Source: Larix kaempferi (lineage: Eukaryota; Streptophyta; Pinopsida; Pinales; Pinaceae). Taken from it: a stretch of 64,000 bases of DNA. The notes beneath the pieces were generated by a model. It searched no databases and was not told the origin of the DNA. It worked only from the letters and a program-made list of their open reading frames with translations. Positions within the stretch are counted from its first letter, which is position 1. Each line of letters opens with the position of its first letter. The stretch is taken from assembly GCA_027924585.1 (NCBI GenBank), contig BSBM01000372.1:7733001-7797000 (forward strand), read 5' to 3'. This document shows positions 34,310 to 46,520 of this stretch, one piece after another. A program made the position numbers and the translations under genes.

Positions 34310-35923
34310 GCATGGCTTTACGTGAACCAGGCAAACCAATCTTTGAAATGGATTCAGTATGTTCAGGATCAATAATCATACCTTCCTTAGAAACAATTAA
34401 ACCTGGGAGATTACCTTCAGTTATTGCAAATATGGATTTCTTGGGGTTTAGGGAAATCTGTACTTCCTGCAGCGTTCAAAAACTTATTTCAAAGCAAATA
34501 AGTGTTCATGTCGTTTTTTTGAATAGATAGTGATATCATCTAAGTATACGATGACAGAATTATGCATCAAACCTATGAAATCTATATCCATAGTTCTCTG
34601 AAATGTGGCTCCTGCATTAATCAATCCGAAGGGCATTCGCCTGTAGGCAAAGGTACCCCAAGGGGTTTTGAAAGTTGTTTTCAGTTGGTCATCAGGGGAA
34701 ACCATGACTTGGTTGTATCCAGAAAAACAATCCAGGAGAGAGAACATCTCTGACCCACCTACCTTTTGTAGAATCTGTTCCATGGGAGGAACATGGTAGT
34801 TATCATTTTTGGAAGCTCTATTCAAATTTTTAAAATCGACACAAAGTTTGATTTCCCCATTCTTTTTATGAACAGGTACTAAATTGGCTATCCATTGTGT
34901 ATGTCTGACGGGGAATATGATTCTAGCTGTCAGCAACTTTTCAAGTTCTTTCTTTACAAAGGGTTCCAAACTAGGATGCATATTTCTTAGTTTCTGTTGG
35001 TAAGGTTTCACTTTTGGCTTCATTGGTATGTTATGATGCATAATGCTAGTATCAAAGGTTTTTAGTTTGTCATAGGTCCATGCAAAAACATCTTTGTACT
35101 CTTTACACAATCTGATGAAAGCTCTTCTTTCTTCGACAGAGAAACCAACCCCAAGGTTGATGAATCGGGGATTATGTTGAGTACCAAGGTTGACTGGCTC
35201 ATAGTTCAGAGATGAACTCTGTGTCTTACAATTGGTCTTGTGTTTAAACTTATCGTGTAAGTCATAGAACTTTTCTAGGTAGATCACTGATTTTGGGATA
35301 ATGTTGGAAGGATCAGACAAAGATTTTTCATGCTCAGCCTCATCTATTGCCATGTCTTTAAAGGTATCTTGAGCTGAGAGAAAGTCTAGGATTTGCTGAT
35401 CATCATCAAACACTTTCCAGCTTGTTACATTATCAGGGATGGAAGGCCTGTACATAAGTTCTATTGAAAAGGTTTTAGATGACAAGCCTTCTAGTGGAAT
35501 CAGCCTAGATGCAGTATTTGCTAAAAGGTCAACATCAAAGTTCTGTGACCTGGGGACAAACTTGATGTTGAATTTAGTGAAAGAATTGGTGAGATCTCTA
35601 ACCATTTTTGTATAATTAGTTAAATGTGGATACAAACAATGTATATTATTTCTTACCTGTTTAACTATGATTTCGGAATCCCCAAAACATTCTATCACTT
35701 GTGCACCCATATCAATAGCTTTTTTGAGTCCCTGCACCAGAGCCTCATATTCAGCTACGTTATTTGTACATTCAAATTCAAGTCTACAAGTGATCATGGT
35801 CTTAGTCCCTTTAGGATCAATAAGGACACAACCTACACCAGCTCCATCCTTGGATCTAGAGCCATCAAAAAATAAAGTCCATGCAATAGGATCAATTCTA
35901 AGATTTGTATTAACATTATACAC
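34310..35923 (-). pseudogene. pol: aRNH-linker-RT block of unit 3, longest intact pol frame
   Basis: One uninterrupted frame of 479 residues runs from 35923 to 34484 and links both domains. Residues 1-150 are the archaeal-type RNase H (LFFDGSRSKDGAGVG, NVAEYEALVQGLKKA, ECFGDSEIIVKQVRNN, FDVDLLANTASRL). A linker of about 130 residues follows. RT begins near residue 290 (AFIRLCKEYKDVFAWTYDKL), with TARIIFPVRHTQWIANLVPV, KKNGEIKLCVDFKNLNRA, PWGTFAYRRMPFGLINAGAT and VYLDD. Since no stop separates them, the order aRNH then RT is not an assembly of fragments. RT remains continue past 34484 to about 34310. A TAG near 35975 separates this frame from the upstream part. Confidence 0.9.
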
Positions 35924-35969
35924 ATTATGTACAATAGTTCTAGAGAATGGTACAGTAGTAACATTGGCA

Positions 35970-38421
35970 ATCTAAGATTCATTTTGTACATCCTCATCTG
36001 GTGAAGAATCAGCTGGAAAGTCCCCAAAGAAGATATCAAATGTGAAATGCTCAATATGTGAACGGAAATAACAAGCAGGTTCACTTGAATCATTAAGGTC
36101 AGTGATTTTTGGCTTCATAAATGGTTCCCTACTGATCTTAATCTTGTTTGCTTGTCCATTGTAGGGTTTCCATAGGTGAGACCAATCAGTAGCAAAGTAT
36201 CCCTTAAGCTTCTCTGACCAATCTCTACTCAGCCACATTCCATAGGCTTCGGGGATGTCAGCTACAACAATATCAATGGTATGATGAATCCGAGGATCAA
36301 CAGATAATTCAACAACACATTTCTCAATCTCCCCACTACCCTTACTTTGGATCTGTCAAGCTGGACAATCTGAGTAGGACAGGGTTCCCAAGTGGCATTT
36401 AATTTCCTGCAAAAAGACAGGGGCATCACATTGGAGGAAGCTCTTGAGTCTATCATGGAATTGTGTACATTTTTGTTGAAGATTTCAAAGGTAAGTAAGA
36501 AAGGGGGTGTCCTCTTGCTTCCAAATTTATGATCTTCTGGTTTAGCAAAAGAGTCTAAGTTATTGTTTTGTGATTCCCTTGGTTCTTTGATTATCAGGAT
36601 TTTAGGTAAAGAATCCCTCATAGAAGGGATTTTCAGAAGTTCAAAGAAAGAAATGTTTCCTTTAACTCTTTTTAAATCTTCAGCCAAACTGTACTCCAGT
36701 TCAGGAATGATTGTATCTTTTTGAGGAACAATTTTGCTTTTGTTGGGAGGTCCTGTTGAAGATGAAGGTTCCTGAGCAGGTTGTGGTCTTGATCTAGTAT
36801 GGTAAGTATGTTGAACATTGAACACTGTCTCAGGTTCTTCTTCTTCTTCATTCATTAGGAGTTCAGAAAAATAGCTTACAGTATTAATCTGTTGTTCCTC
36901 TTCTTCTTCTCCTTGTTTTGATAACTGTGGATCTTGGTTTGTTTGATCTTCAGAAGATTCAGGGGCATTTTGTGATTCCGTGCCCAAAGCTTTGAAGATA
37001 GAATAAATTTCTTCAGATGTTAGGCCTTCCTTAGGATTAGGAGGTGGTGGATTTTGGGGAGGTTGATAAGGTCTCCTAAAAGGTGGCCTTGCAAAACCTC
37101 TAGTATTATTTTGATTCTCATTATTATTCCTTTTTAAATCAACCATCTCATTTGACATTTTCTGGAGAAACTTTTTAATATATGTCATTTCAAAGGCATC
37201 TTTGTTTTGGGTAGTGGGTTTGGGAGCATTATTGGTTTTCTTTCTAGATGTGGAGGGTTGTTCTTCTAAAGCATCTGGATTATCTTTTAGATAATAAATA
37301 TCCTTTTCAACCTGAATGGCTTCAGCATAAGCTTCAAACAAGTTTTCATTGTGTGCTCTTTTTACCCACATTGCATTAGGAACAGATAGACCTTTTTCAT
37401 AATAGGAAACCAACAGTTCTTCTACAGAAAGAAGAGTGGCTGGGATCCTATTTTTCAGATAACAGAATCTCTGATTGTAATCTTTGACCCTTTCTTTACT
37501 TATCATCTTCATAGAAGACAATTCTAAGACTAGATCTTGTGGAGTTTTATCATCCCCAAACTTCTGGATAAACAATCTTTGAAAGTCATCCAAAGAAGTT
37601 ATGGATCTGGATTCCAAAGCAAAGTACCATGTGGATGTCTTTCATTAAAATGTATAGGGAAATAGTCTGTAAACCACATCTTCATGGACAACACTCCTAA
37701 GTCTGATGGCTTGCATGAAGGTTTTGATATGATCTAATTCAGGTGACTTATCATCTGGATTGAACTTAGGAAGCCACTTCTAAGGGTTTTTAGGCAATCT
37801 ATGTTGATCTCCAAGTATAAACAGAGCATCTTGGTCAAGCCAAGGTCTGTTTTAGCCTTCTCCAGCCATTTGTGGTTCTTCCTCTTCTTCAGATCAAGAA
37901 CTAGAGGAATGTTCACTTTCAAATGAGGAGGATGATGATGAAGGAGGAGAAGGTGGTGGTCCACCAAATCCAACATCAAGCTGATCTTGTGGAACTTCCT
38001 CGAACATAGAATCAAGTTTATACTCAGGGGATCTTGGACGACCAGGTGTATGTTGATTTACTGTGTTCTGATTCTCAGTGTTTTTGTCAGCTGTTTGTTG
38101 ACCTTCTAGGTTACCAGTCTGGAAAGTAGTGTTTGGTTGAATTGCTGCTAGTCCTCTACCTTGTAGGTCGGTAATTCTTTGTTGTACTCTAGCAACACTA
38201 TCATTAGAACTCTTCAGTATTTCCTCAAGTGAAAGGTGTCCTCTGGTAGGTGATATAATAATGATTTCCCTTCTATTTTCCTATTGAGCTGCAGGTGTAC
38301 CTAGTATTACAATCGGTTGTGAGACTGTTTGTTGTTCAAAAGTAGAAGCATGTGATTGACTACGAGTGACAACCGATGACGTTCTTGTTGGAGGACGTTT
38401 ATGAGTATTCTGATTACGCAT
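35970..38421 (-). pseudogene. gag-pro: gag and protease of unit 3
   Basis: Gag starts at 38421 (MRNQNTHKRPPTRTSS). A TAG follows the GTPAAQ segment, where unit 2 has CAG. A Ser/Glu-rich stretch near 37900 precedes the capsid core; a further break lies near 37640. From 37617 one frame of 451 residues covers the late capsid (FIQKFGDDKTPQDLVLEL, YLKNRIPATLLSVEELLVSY), the RPPFRRPYQPPQNPPPPNP segment, an acidic region and the protease motif MIDSRASSNVMPLSFC (D-S-R where D-S/T-G is expected). A two-base deletion near 36310 shifts the frame; the reading resumes at 36238 to 35972. No CCHC knuckle was found. Confidence 0.83.
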
Positions 38422-39382
38422 ATTTTACTCAGGACCTCCTTCTAACACCATTTGTTGAGGTCTCGGATGTGCAGGGTGTGCAAAATGCTGGAATGGGTTC
38501 CAAGGCTCACAACACAAGGGAAACCCAGACTGAAAGGCTTCAAAAGGTCCTATGCAAGGACAGTTCTATCCCCAGGCTTTTTGGAATAGTAATCTCCCAC
38601 AGATATTCGGCCTCCACTGGCACTCTAAGAGTTGGTGAATTTTGATCCTAGGGATCACTTTTCCTTTAAAGAAAAAAAAACAAAGTGTGAGAAATCTGTA
38701 AACACAAATCTACTTAAAAGAATCTAAACCAAGTCAGATCTACTCTAATAAATTGTCTTAAGATAAGTGCAGGTCAGCTTGATATGGAAATAGATAATCA
38801 CATTCATCAATTAAACATATATGTGAAAGAGATCAATGACTTGACTGCTCAAGTTACAATTAATCAATTAAAATTAAGCAATGGCAATTTGAGGGTTATA
38901 TGCATTCAAGATTTGACCTGTAACTGATATGTTAATTGAAAAATTAACATCAATTATAATTTTACTGTGAAAACCATTTGCACAAATCGATAAAAGTTTT
39001 AATTGAATAAACTCTTTTAAAACCTTATGAACACATAGATCATTAGCAAAGATCAACCAGAACTATAGATTAATGTGTTTAATAAATTGCAAAAGGATTC
39101 AAATAGCATTAGATAAGAAATATGGAGTGTTAATCGCCATTCATAAAAAAAACTTGATAAATAGACAAAAGCATATTTGAAAATAACTTTATTGTATTCG
39201 ATGACAGTCTGTAAGAAATTACAAATTTGTATCAAAACAGAGCATCTCCAGTCTCTCCTGCAGATTTTATCCTTGAAATTCCATCATCTTTCTCTATGAG
39301 GGATCACCTCTTTAAATAGGAGTTACAAAATAATACAAAGAGTAAATTCCCACAAACCGGGATTACAAAATCAAACTAAAAA
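38422..39382 (-). other. Spacer between ORF1 and gag in unit 3, with promoter-like TATA
   Basis: It is collinear with 25490-26449. A TATTTAAA sits at 39311-39318 on the minus strand, 65-72 bases after the ORF1 stop. No reading frame is conserved between the two copies. A transcription start for gag-pol in this spacer is possible but unproven. Confidence 0.55.
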
Positions 39383-42300
39383 CTAATGGCCTAGAAAAAC
39401 TTGCCATTTGTCCCAAATCTCTAACAACTCATCCACATTCGGATAGTTAGCTGACTCAAGCCCCAGCTGGGCATTACATACGAATGTTTCCATTTCATTT
39501 TTAGCTAACTTATGCCAAATACAAATGAAAATGTGGATTTTTCCTTCCATGGCAACTGGTTTCCTGATTAATTCCTCCACATCATCAATCTTGACTTCCT
39601 CAAAGCGCTGAATTATCTGCTTGGCTTCCTCGCACCTGCATTCCACTTGCTCAACCATAACTTAGGCAGGTAAGCATCTTCAATGAGCTCCGAAGTTGAG
39701 AACTGTAGAACTTCCAGGATGTTATCTGCTAAATACCATCTCCTGCTACACATAGCATGTGCTTTCTTAAGAATGTCTTCAATTGACTCATTAAGCTCAA
39801 GCCAAGTGTTCAATGCAGCTCTGATCTTCTTGAACTTAAAACTGTTGAGAATAGGGATGTCTTCTAGTATGTCCTTGATATACCTCTGCCAATCACCAAT
39901 GTTTTGACTTTCCTAAGAAGCTTGCATCTTTTTGGCTTTCTGCTCTTCAAGGGCACCATACATCTTACCAAAATTCATATGAGTTTCCATAATCTCACCT
40001 AAAGTGTAAAATAGATTCTCCAGTAATTTATGATGCCCTTCATTGACTTGAAGGGACAAATCCTTAAATTCCTGCAGTGACTACATAGAGAAACTAGAAG
40101 AGGCTGCACTTGCAGTTTGCATCCTTAGATTGCTTTTCCAGGATAACTATCCTCTGTGTATTTGTAGAATTCTGAGCTTGTGCATTATGAAGTTTAGCCT
40201 GAAGAAAGGTATTGTTTCGCTCCAAATCATTTATCCTCTCCCCCAATATCCTCCTGAGATCAGCAACATAAATCCCATGTTCTTCCTTGGTCTTTACCAA
40301 CTCTTCTTCAAGCCTTTCCAATTCTTCCTTCTTCTGATCAATCTCCCTATTCAGCACCTGTACTGAATCAAGCTTTGCACCAGCAAATGCCCCTAAGGCT
40401 GTAGATGTCTCAATTTCTCCTGTCTGGGGGCATTTGTTTTCCGAGCCCATATTATTTGATTAGGAACATATACTTCTAATCCACCTTGATCCATGCTTCT
40501 CTTCTTACCCCTCTTTATCACTACTTGATTTTCTTTACTGTAGAAATAATGTCCCAGAGGGACTACAACATCATCTTCATATTCAGTTATTATTTCCGAA
40601 GAAATTGAAATGACATTCTCTATTTAAATTAATGAAGGTGTTTGAGTGACAATGGGACTAGGTATAGACATGGTAACTTGAGGAGTATTCAGAGGGGTAG
40701 GGGCAATTTGAGGAACTGATGGAACATGGGTTGGAGAAGGGATTGAAGTGAAGGCTTCAGAAAGTGGAACATGATCATCCTTAACAGGTGATGATGAAGA
40801 AAGAACTGTGGCTGGCTCATCAATGGTGGATGATGATAAAGTAGATATGGGTAATTGTTGAGGGACAATCGAACACTGGACCTCTGCAATAATAGATGGG
40901 GGAATGAAAAAAGGGACTGAGTTGTCTGAAAATGGAGTGGCTTTGGAAGTCAAAGTATGAAAAAGTTGTGATATTGAAAATGGTGGCATCACCCTTGGAG
41001 ACAAAGCAGAAATATCTTGAATAGATGACAACAAAAGTGATAAAGTTATAATGTCAGGGGCAGTAGTAACCTCCAATACCTGTTGATCAGAAAAAGAGTG
41101 ATCCATCCCAATAGTATCTAACAAATATGTAACTGCTTATGTATCTTGAGTCACTCCTTCAGTTTCTTCTTGAGTCACTTCAACAATCATAGATACTGGG
41201 TGATATCCTTCATCATCAACATCACTGTCAATGCAGGATCTTATGTCTCTTAGCTGGGTTGGCCTCAACTATTATTAGATCATCACATACCTGTGCAGCT
41301 ACAGCAGTCACTTGAACATCCATAGTAATCTTACGAGGTTCAATTGTTTGAGTATCCAATACTGAAGCTAGCTATGCTAACTCTTGCTTCAAATGATGAG
41401 AGGTTTGCAACAAGACTTTGACATGTTCAACTGTTTTCACCTCAGGAGGATTCTCCATGGGGGCTTTACCTTTATTCCAATCTAGATAAGTAAGCATTAG
41501 AGGGGCATTATCCTGTTGGTTCTCCTTTTCTTCTCTATCCTTTCTCATTTGCTCAAGCAGATTCATTTCGAATGTTCTATAGCTCAATACTTTAGCTTTA
41601 ATTTCTCTCTGATGTTGCATAATTTGATGTTGTTCATCTATGCTCTTAGCCCTAGCCAGGACCTTAGAAAATGTGTTCACTCCTTGGTAGATAGAGTCAT
41701 CTGGAAGTTCCTCATGGACATAGTCCATCTTCATATGATATTGTTTAAAATGTGCATCAAGTAATTTCTTAGGATCATGTTTCCTTTTGGGACTAAAACC
41801 CAACTTTAAAGGAGCCACCTGGTCACGAAGCACTGCAGCCCAATTTGAGGTTGGGATGACTAATGGCCCAAGGTTTAGAGAAAATTTAGGCAAACCTTTC
41901 TTCTTGGGACCAGTGAGTTTTCTGTAGACACCATTAGTAACAGTTTGATAAGAGACTTCTTGAATGACCAATTTGTCAGGCACTATTCTAGGCAGAAGAC
42001 GAACAGTGTCACTTCCCCATACTCTGATATATGAATAGGACACATAGACATAGCAATCACCAATTGTATTGATGAACGTCCTGGCATCAGTTGAAAAAGC
42101 AGGTGGGTCTTGTTTGAATATCTTGAAATCAATTGTACCCATGAAGTGGTCACAAATGTCATAAAGCAATGGCACAAAATTGCTCTCCCATAGTGCTGAG
42201 TGATACATATGAACTGGTGGATCTGTAGGGGTCCAATTCCATCCCTAGTTAGGATATTGGAACTCTGAGCAAAATACATCAATAATGTAGGCTGAAAAGA

Positions 42301-43015
42301 AGAAGTGTGGTTTCCTCAGGGTAGGTTCCTTCTGATATTCTTGGATAGTTGTTTTAAGTTCCAATGATAGGATAGACACCCAACGGAAGGATTCTCCCGT
42401 TGTTAACACATGGTGAGCTATTGGAGCCCATTCAGCTTTGAAGACTGAACAATTTGGAAGGCCAAAGAGCTTGCAGAGCATGGCTGCCAATAAAGAGTAA
42501 TGCTCCCTAAACCAGGAAATCAGGCAGAGGTTATCAGCCTTTGGCACAAAGCTGCTAGGTTTAATCATCCTTCACTTCATCATTTCATCGAAATTATACC
42601 TAGTTATAGAGGATTGTATGAATTTAGGGCTAAGGGTCTGCACAGCCGGCTTAAGAGAAAAAGATATGATAAATACTTCAGGGTGGAAGGTTGTCAATTG
42701 TGACCCCGTACTATCATTAAATGACCGGTATTTAGGGTTAGCATTTTCCACTATCCATTTAACTGGATCTGTGTAAGGTAGGACAGCGGGCCGAGCAGCA
42801 ATGGCATGCAATTGTGAAGCCCTGATCTTCTCATGTGTAGTTCGGTCTTCTTTGATGTCTGAAAGGTCATCGTTATCAAAGATTGAATAGACTTTTGACC
42901 AGTCCATTTGATAGGTTTTAGTAACCCTCTCACTAGTATCTGAGAAGATACCAAAATTCGGGTCTTTAGTCAGCAAATCCCTATGAATTGTCTCATAGCG
43001 AGTGTTTCGTGACAT
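39383..43015 (-). pseudogene. ORF1 of unit 3, unknown protein
   Basis: It starts at 43015 (MSRNTRYETIHRDLLTKDPN) and ends ELLEIWDKWQVFLGH at 39383. The first ~550 codons stay in one frame except for a TGA at 42569-42571 (a Ser codon in the other copies) and a stop near 42245. A 278-residue open stretch covers 42208-41372. Later parts change frame near 41370, 40620 and 39660, and about 30 bases present in unit 2 are missing near 41233. The coiled-coil part is clear at 40450-40094 (LNREIDQKKEELERLEEELV and DLRRILGERINDLERNN). It is of the same unknown family as 26450-30116. Confidence 0.75.
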
Positions 43016-43949
43016 TTTGGCAAAGCTTTGAAATTCTGAAAATAACTCAAAATTCGTTAGAATGAACCCTGGTAAGAAATCCACAGTAAAATACATGTAG
43101 CAGAGTAAATTTCGACAGAGAAAATGATAAAGAAAAATAGGAAAAATTGTATATTTATTGATTTTTGTCGGGTCAAATCTGAACCGTAGGATTATAAGAA
43201 ATGAGCGGCTGAGATTACCCCTGCGGGATCGGGTCATAGATTTTATTTTCAAACTTTATTCAAGATTCCCACAATCCGCAATTTGTGGGTTGTGGGTTAC
43301 GGGATTGCAAATTGCAAAACAATGGACAAAAGCGTTCCCGCAACCTGCAATTGCAGGTTGCGGTTCTCGGAAACGAAAAAAACCTTTAAAACAAAAATAA
43401 CGGTTTCTGCATCCCGCAATACGCAATTGCGAGTTGCGGGTTGCGGGAACACACAATGCGATTTATTTAAAATGACAACTTTCTACAATCCGAAATCCGC
43501 AATTGCGGGTTTTGGGTTGCGGTGTGCGGGATCGAAGTTTCCCAAAATATTAACAAAGTCTTCCCACAGTCCGCAGTTTCGAATTACGGGTTGCAGGATG
43601 ACAAAAATCGAAAAGAGAGAATAATCAATTCCCGCAATCCGCAATTTCGGGTTGCGGGTTGCGGATTTTTGTATTTTCGATTTTCGGGTTTACGGGTTTT
43701 CGGGTTTGCCGGAAGAAAATAACATTTTGAAAGGATTGTAGGCTTCCCACAAGTCAAGAAAACAACAAAAACTTAGAAATTTTCAAAAAGGAAAATGATA
43801 ATTATACAAACCAAAAGCAAATGTACGAGATCATACAAACAAGGTTTAAGAATCTAATTTTGATAAAAGAACTTACCCAAATACCTTTTTATTTACAAAA
43901 ATTGGGGCTCCTATGATCAAATGAAGAATGGGATCTGTTGTACCTACAA
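43016..43949 (-). repeat. Leader of unit 3 with palindrome array
   Basis: It matches 30117-31062. GC-rich palindromic modules centred on GCAATTGC or a variant occur near 43280, 43350, 43420, 43500, 43575, 43645 and 43690. The flanks of each module are AT-rich. Homology with unit 2 starts sharply at 43949. Confidence 0.75.
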
Positions 43950-44284
43950 TAGAGCCTCCATCACCTTTTTATAGAGGTTTTGGATGGTGGAGTATTGGCC
44001 CATGGTTTTAGGCAACCAATAGTATTGGTAAATGGTTTTAGGGTTTTTCCTTCTTTTTGAAATTATTTTTGACTTTTTCCCCTTTTTATTTTATTTTGGG
44101 GAATTTTTTGCCCTTTTTTTGAAGGAATTTCATTAATTGAGGAGGGAAATAATGATTTTTTCCTTTTTGGTAACCATTTGAAGGTTTTTTAGGGTTTTGG
44201 AGGCCATTTAAATGGTAGGAAAAGTGGACAAATGGGCTATGTGACTAGGGAGATTAGCTAGTGAACAATTTTTGGGTGTTAACA
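43950..44284 (-). promoter_or_regulatory. Possible U3 promoter region of unit 3
   Basis: The minus strand begins TGTTAACACCC at 44284 and carries a clear TATA box (CTCTATAAAAAGG, 43966-43973). The 24 bases after it lead exactly to 43949, where homology with unit 2 begins. This fits a U3 followed by a transcription start. No second copy of this segment exists in the window, so its LTR status is an inference. Confidence 0.5.
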
Positions 44285-46520
44285 ATCATGGTAATGATGA
44301 AATTTGCAACTAAATATCCTTGTATCCACTTCAATAATGTAAACCTTCGTTATCAAATATACAGGAAAATTAATCCCTTTATTTTTAATTCTCCCACTCT
44401 ATACTCTAAATTTTGGTAACCTTATTTTCATTAATATCAACTTCATTTTCACTTTCATCGTCACTCTTAATATCATTCCAGGATCTTCAGACCTAATGTC
44501 ATGATCAATTGTAAATTTATTCTTTATCAACTCACCATTATTAAAATGCACATTTCCCTTCACAACAAGGGTTTCTATTGCAATGTGGACATATCAAGGT
44601 CTCACATACTATATTCATCATCCTCCACACTCATGTTAATCTCATATACAATTGTCTCATTCCATATCTATCTCTAATAACAATATCTAAGCTCATCAAG
44701 ACTCCATATCAAGAGAACTTTTTCAACTAATTTTTCTTCTGAGACTCCCTATTCAAAGGAAAGATCACAATCTCCTTGCAACTTATCTTCCTCCTCATCA
44801 TCCTCACATTCAACATATGAATCGTACTAACCCACGCACTCAAAAACATTCTCATTCCTTTAGTAAATTCTTCTTTAAGATAATTTTATTTTTCCACTTC
44901 TACAATTTTTAAAGATTGTTTACCTTTAACGTCACCATCAATTATTTCATTCATGTTGTTGATTCTCTACAAATTTACATTTCCTAACAATGCCCTTCAT
45001 TAATATATTCCACTTTTTAACCTTCAATGCTTGCATCAACACCAACACCTTCAGCATTATAACAATCACCTTTATCCACATTTCCCTAAACTTGTGCCAC
45101 GCATTCAACATCATGCCCTTTGTCAACATCTTCAATCGTCATTGCATGATCATAAATTAAATTCATCCTCAATATTCTTCATGTTTGTTGCTTAAAATTT
45201 CTATTTACCTCCATTTTTTTCACTTCATTTTTCTTTTATTGCTTGCCACTTTCAACACGTCATGAAAATTATATTTTCATCTCATCTTCTACAACTTTAA
45301 GAATACCACCAACATCGACATAGTCACAGACATTGAAATGGTTAAATAAACTAAATGTTTAATTTGTGTTCTCATTTTCCTCTTCTTTAGTGGCTTGTTT
45401 TGTCACAGTTGCAACATCAAAAGTTGTCTTCTCTACATCCATATCATACTTAGAAACTAATGAAGTGTAATAATATTTCCCCACTATTGCTAGGAAAATC
45501 TCAATATCCATGTGTTCAATCCCATCATAAATATGGAGCCTTTCTTTAGATTCATACTCTTGCTCCTCTAAGATAGGAGAGTCTTCATTTGCACACACAC
45601 TTATCATGGAAAACCTCTTGTGTTTGTCTTCACATTGTGTATCTTTCAAAGCTATTTTTCTTTCAATTCCTTCGATACCAAGTATATCCGTCATCGCTAC
45701 TATAGATTCCTTATCCTCAACCACTGCAACAAAAATCTCATCATCTACAAATTGCTCACAAACCTAAACAATTATTTTTCCACTCATCAAACCCTCAATT
45801 GATTTCATTTATTTACCAATATTAATTTTTCATTTAAATTCAAATTCTTTTACATGTTCATTCACTTCCTTGATTTCATGTTTTATGACCTTCTTATGAG
45901 CTATCAGTTCTTCTACAAAATATTCTTCAAATCCATGTTTTTTAGCTTCAATTACAACATCAAGAATGCTACTCAAATTTTGAAAGTATTCATTAAATCC
46001 ACTGAATTTCATTTCAAGATGATCAATGTTGTTTCCTTCTTCCTCATATGTAGCATTAACATGGTTTCTTTCTTCTTCACCTACAATATCGACATGATTG
46101 ATTTCTTCTTCCAATTCAATTGCACATGGACAAACATCAAAGGCATCAAACAATTTTAGTACCTCCATGGGCATGTACTCCAATGCTCCTTCTTCATTAT
46201 ATGCTTCATGTTCAATTATTTTAGTATAATGATAATTAAATTCTTTATAATTTACATTAGACTTTACCACATCATCACAATATATCAATGCAGTTAAATT
46301 CCCTCTTTTATTAAACACACTTAATAATTTAATAATCATAAGCATAATCATCATCTTCACTTCAATGTTATTCATTGTCATCAAATTCATCGATGCAATA
46401 TAGACATATACATATATTAAAGAATGTATTACAAAGAAATAATCAAATGAAGTAAACTTTGCAGTCATATTTATATTTATATTATGCACCACAAAGACAA
46501 AGAAAAAAGTACACAATAAA
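44285..46520 (-). pseudogene. Degraded acidic reading frame(s), unknown
   Basis: Two longer minus-strand frames occur: 46516-45830 (228 residues; the second half is rich in Glu, with EEEINHVDIVGEEERNHV) and 45724-45359 (121 residues, Glu/Asp-rich). Below 45350 a coding-like texture continues with many stops, for example the frame containing DHAMTIEDVDKGHDVECVA near 45130. I recognise no family. Such acidic low-complexity frames can arise by chance from the C-, T- and A-rich plus strand, so this may be neither gene nor pseudogene. Confidence 0.3.

Larger units (their letters stand above)
1986..44284 (-). mobile_element. Head-to-tail array of Tat/Ogre-like gypsy units (about 2.1 units), with nested insertions
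   Basis: Three blocks of ORF1 sequence (starting near 2799, 30116 and 43015) alternate with two gag-pol blocks (9238-3682 and 38421-32404), all on the minus strand and collinear. Corresponding points lie about 12.9 kb apart once the nested 15.8-kb insertion (9239-25023) is removed and a 1.4-kb deletion at 3045 is allowed for. Pol has protease, archaeal-type RNase H, RT, RNase H and integrase, which places it in the non-chromoviral Tat branch, where a second RNase H is known. An extra ORF before gag recalls Ogre. LTR boundaries could not be fixed: a possible U3 lies at 43950-44284, but the middle copy lacks it. Every coding block carries stops and frameshifts. Confidence 0.75.

Noticed and set aside
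38580-38640. TGGAGGCCGAATATC (minus strand) as a tRNA-Gln primer site
   Set aside because: Only about the first six to eight bases match; the remainder does not fit a plant tRNA-Gln 3' end.
43260-43720. CRISPR-like array of palindromic repeats
   Set aside because: Repeats are imperfect, spacing varies, the context is a plant retroelement leader, and the same array recurs in another copy of the element.
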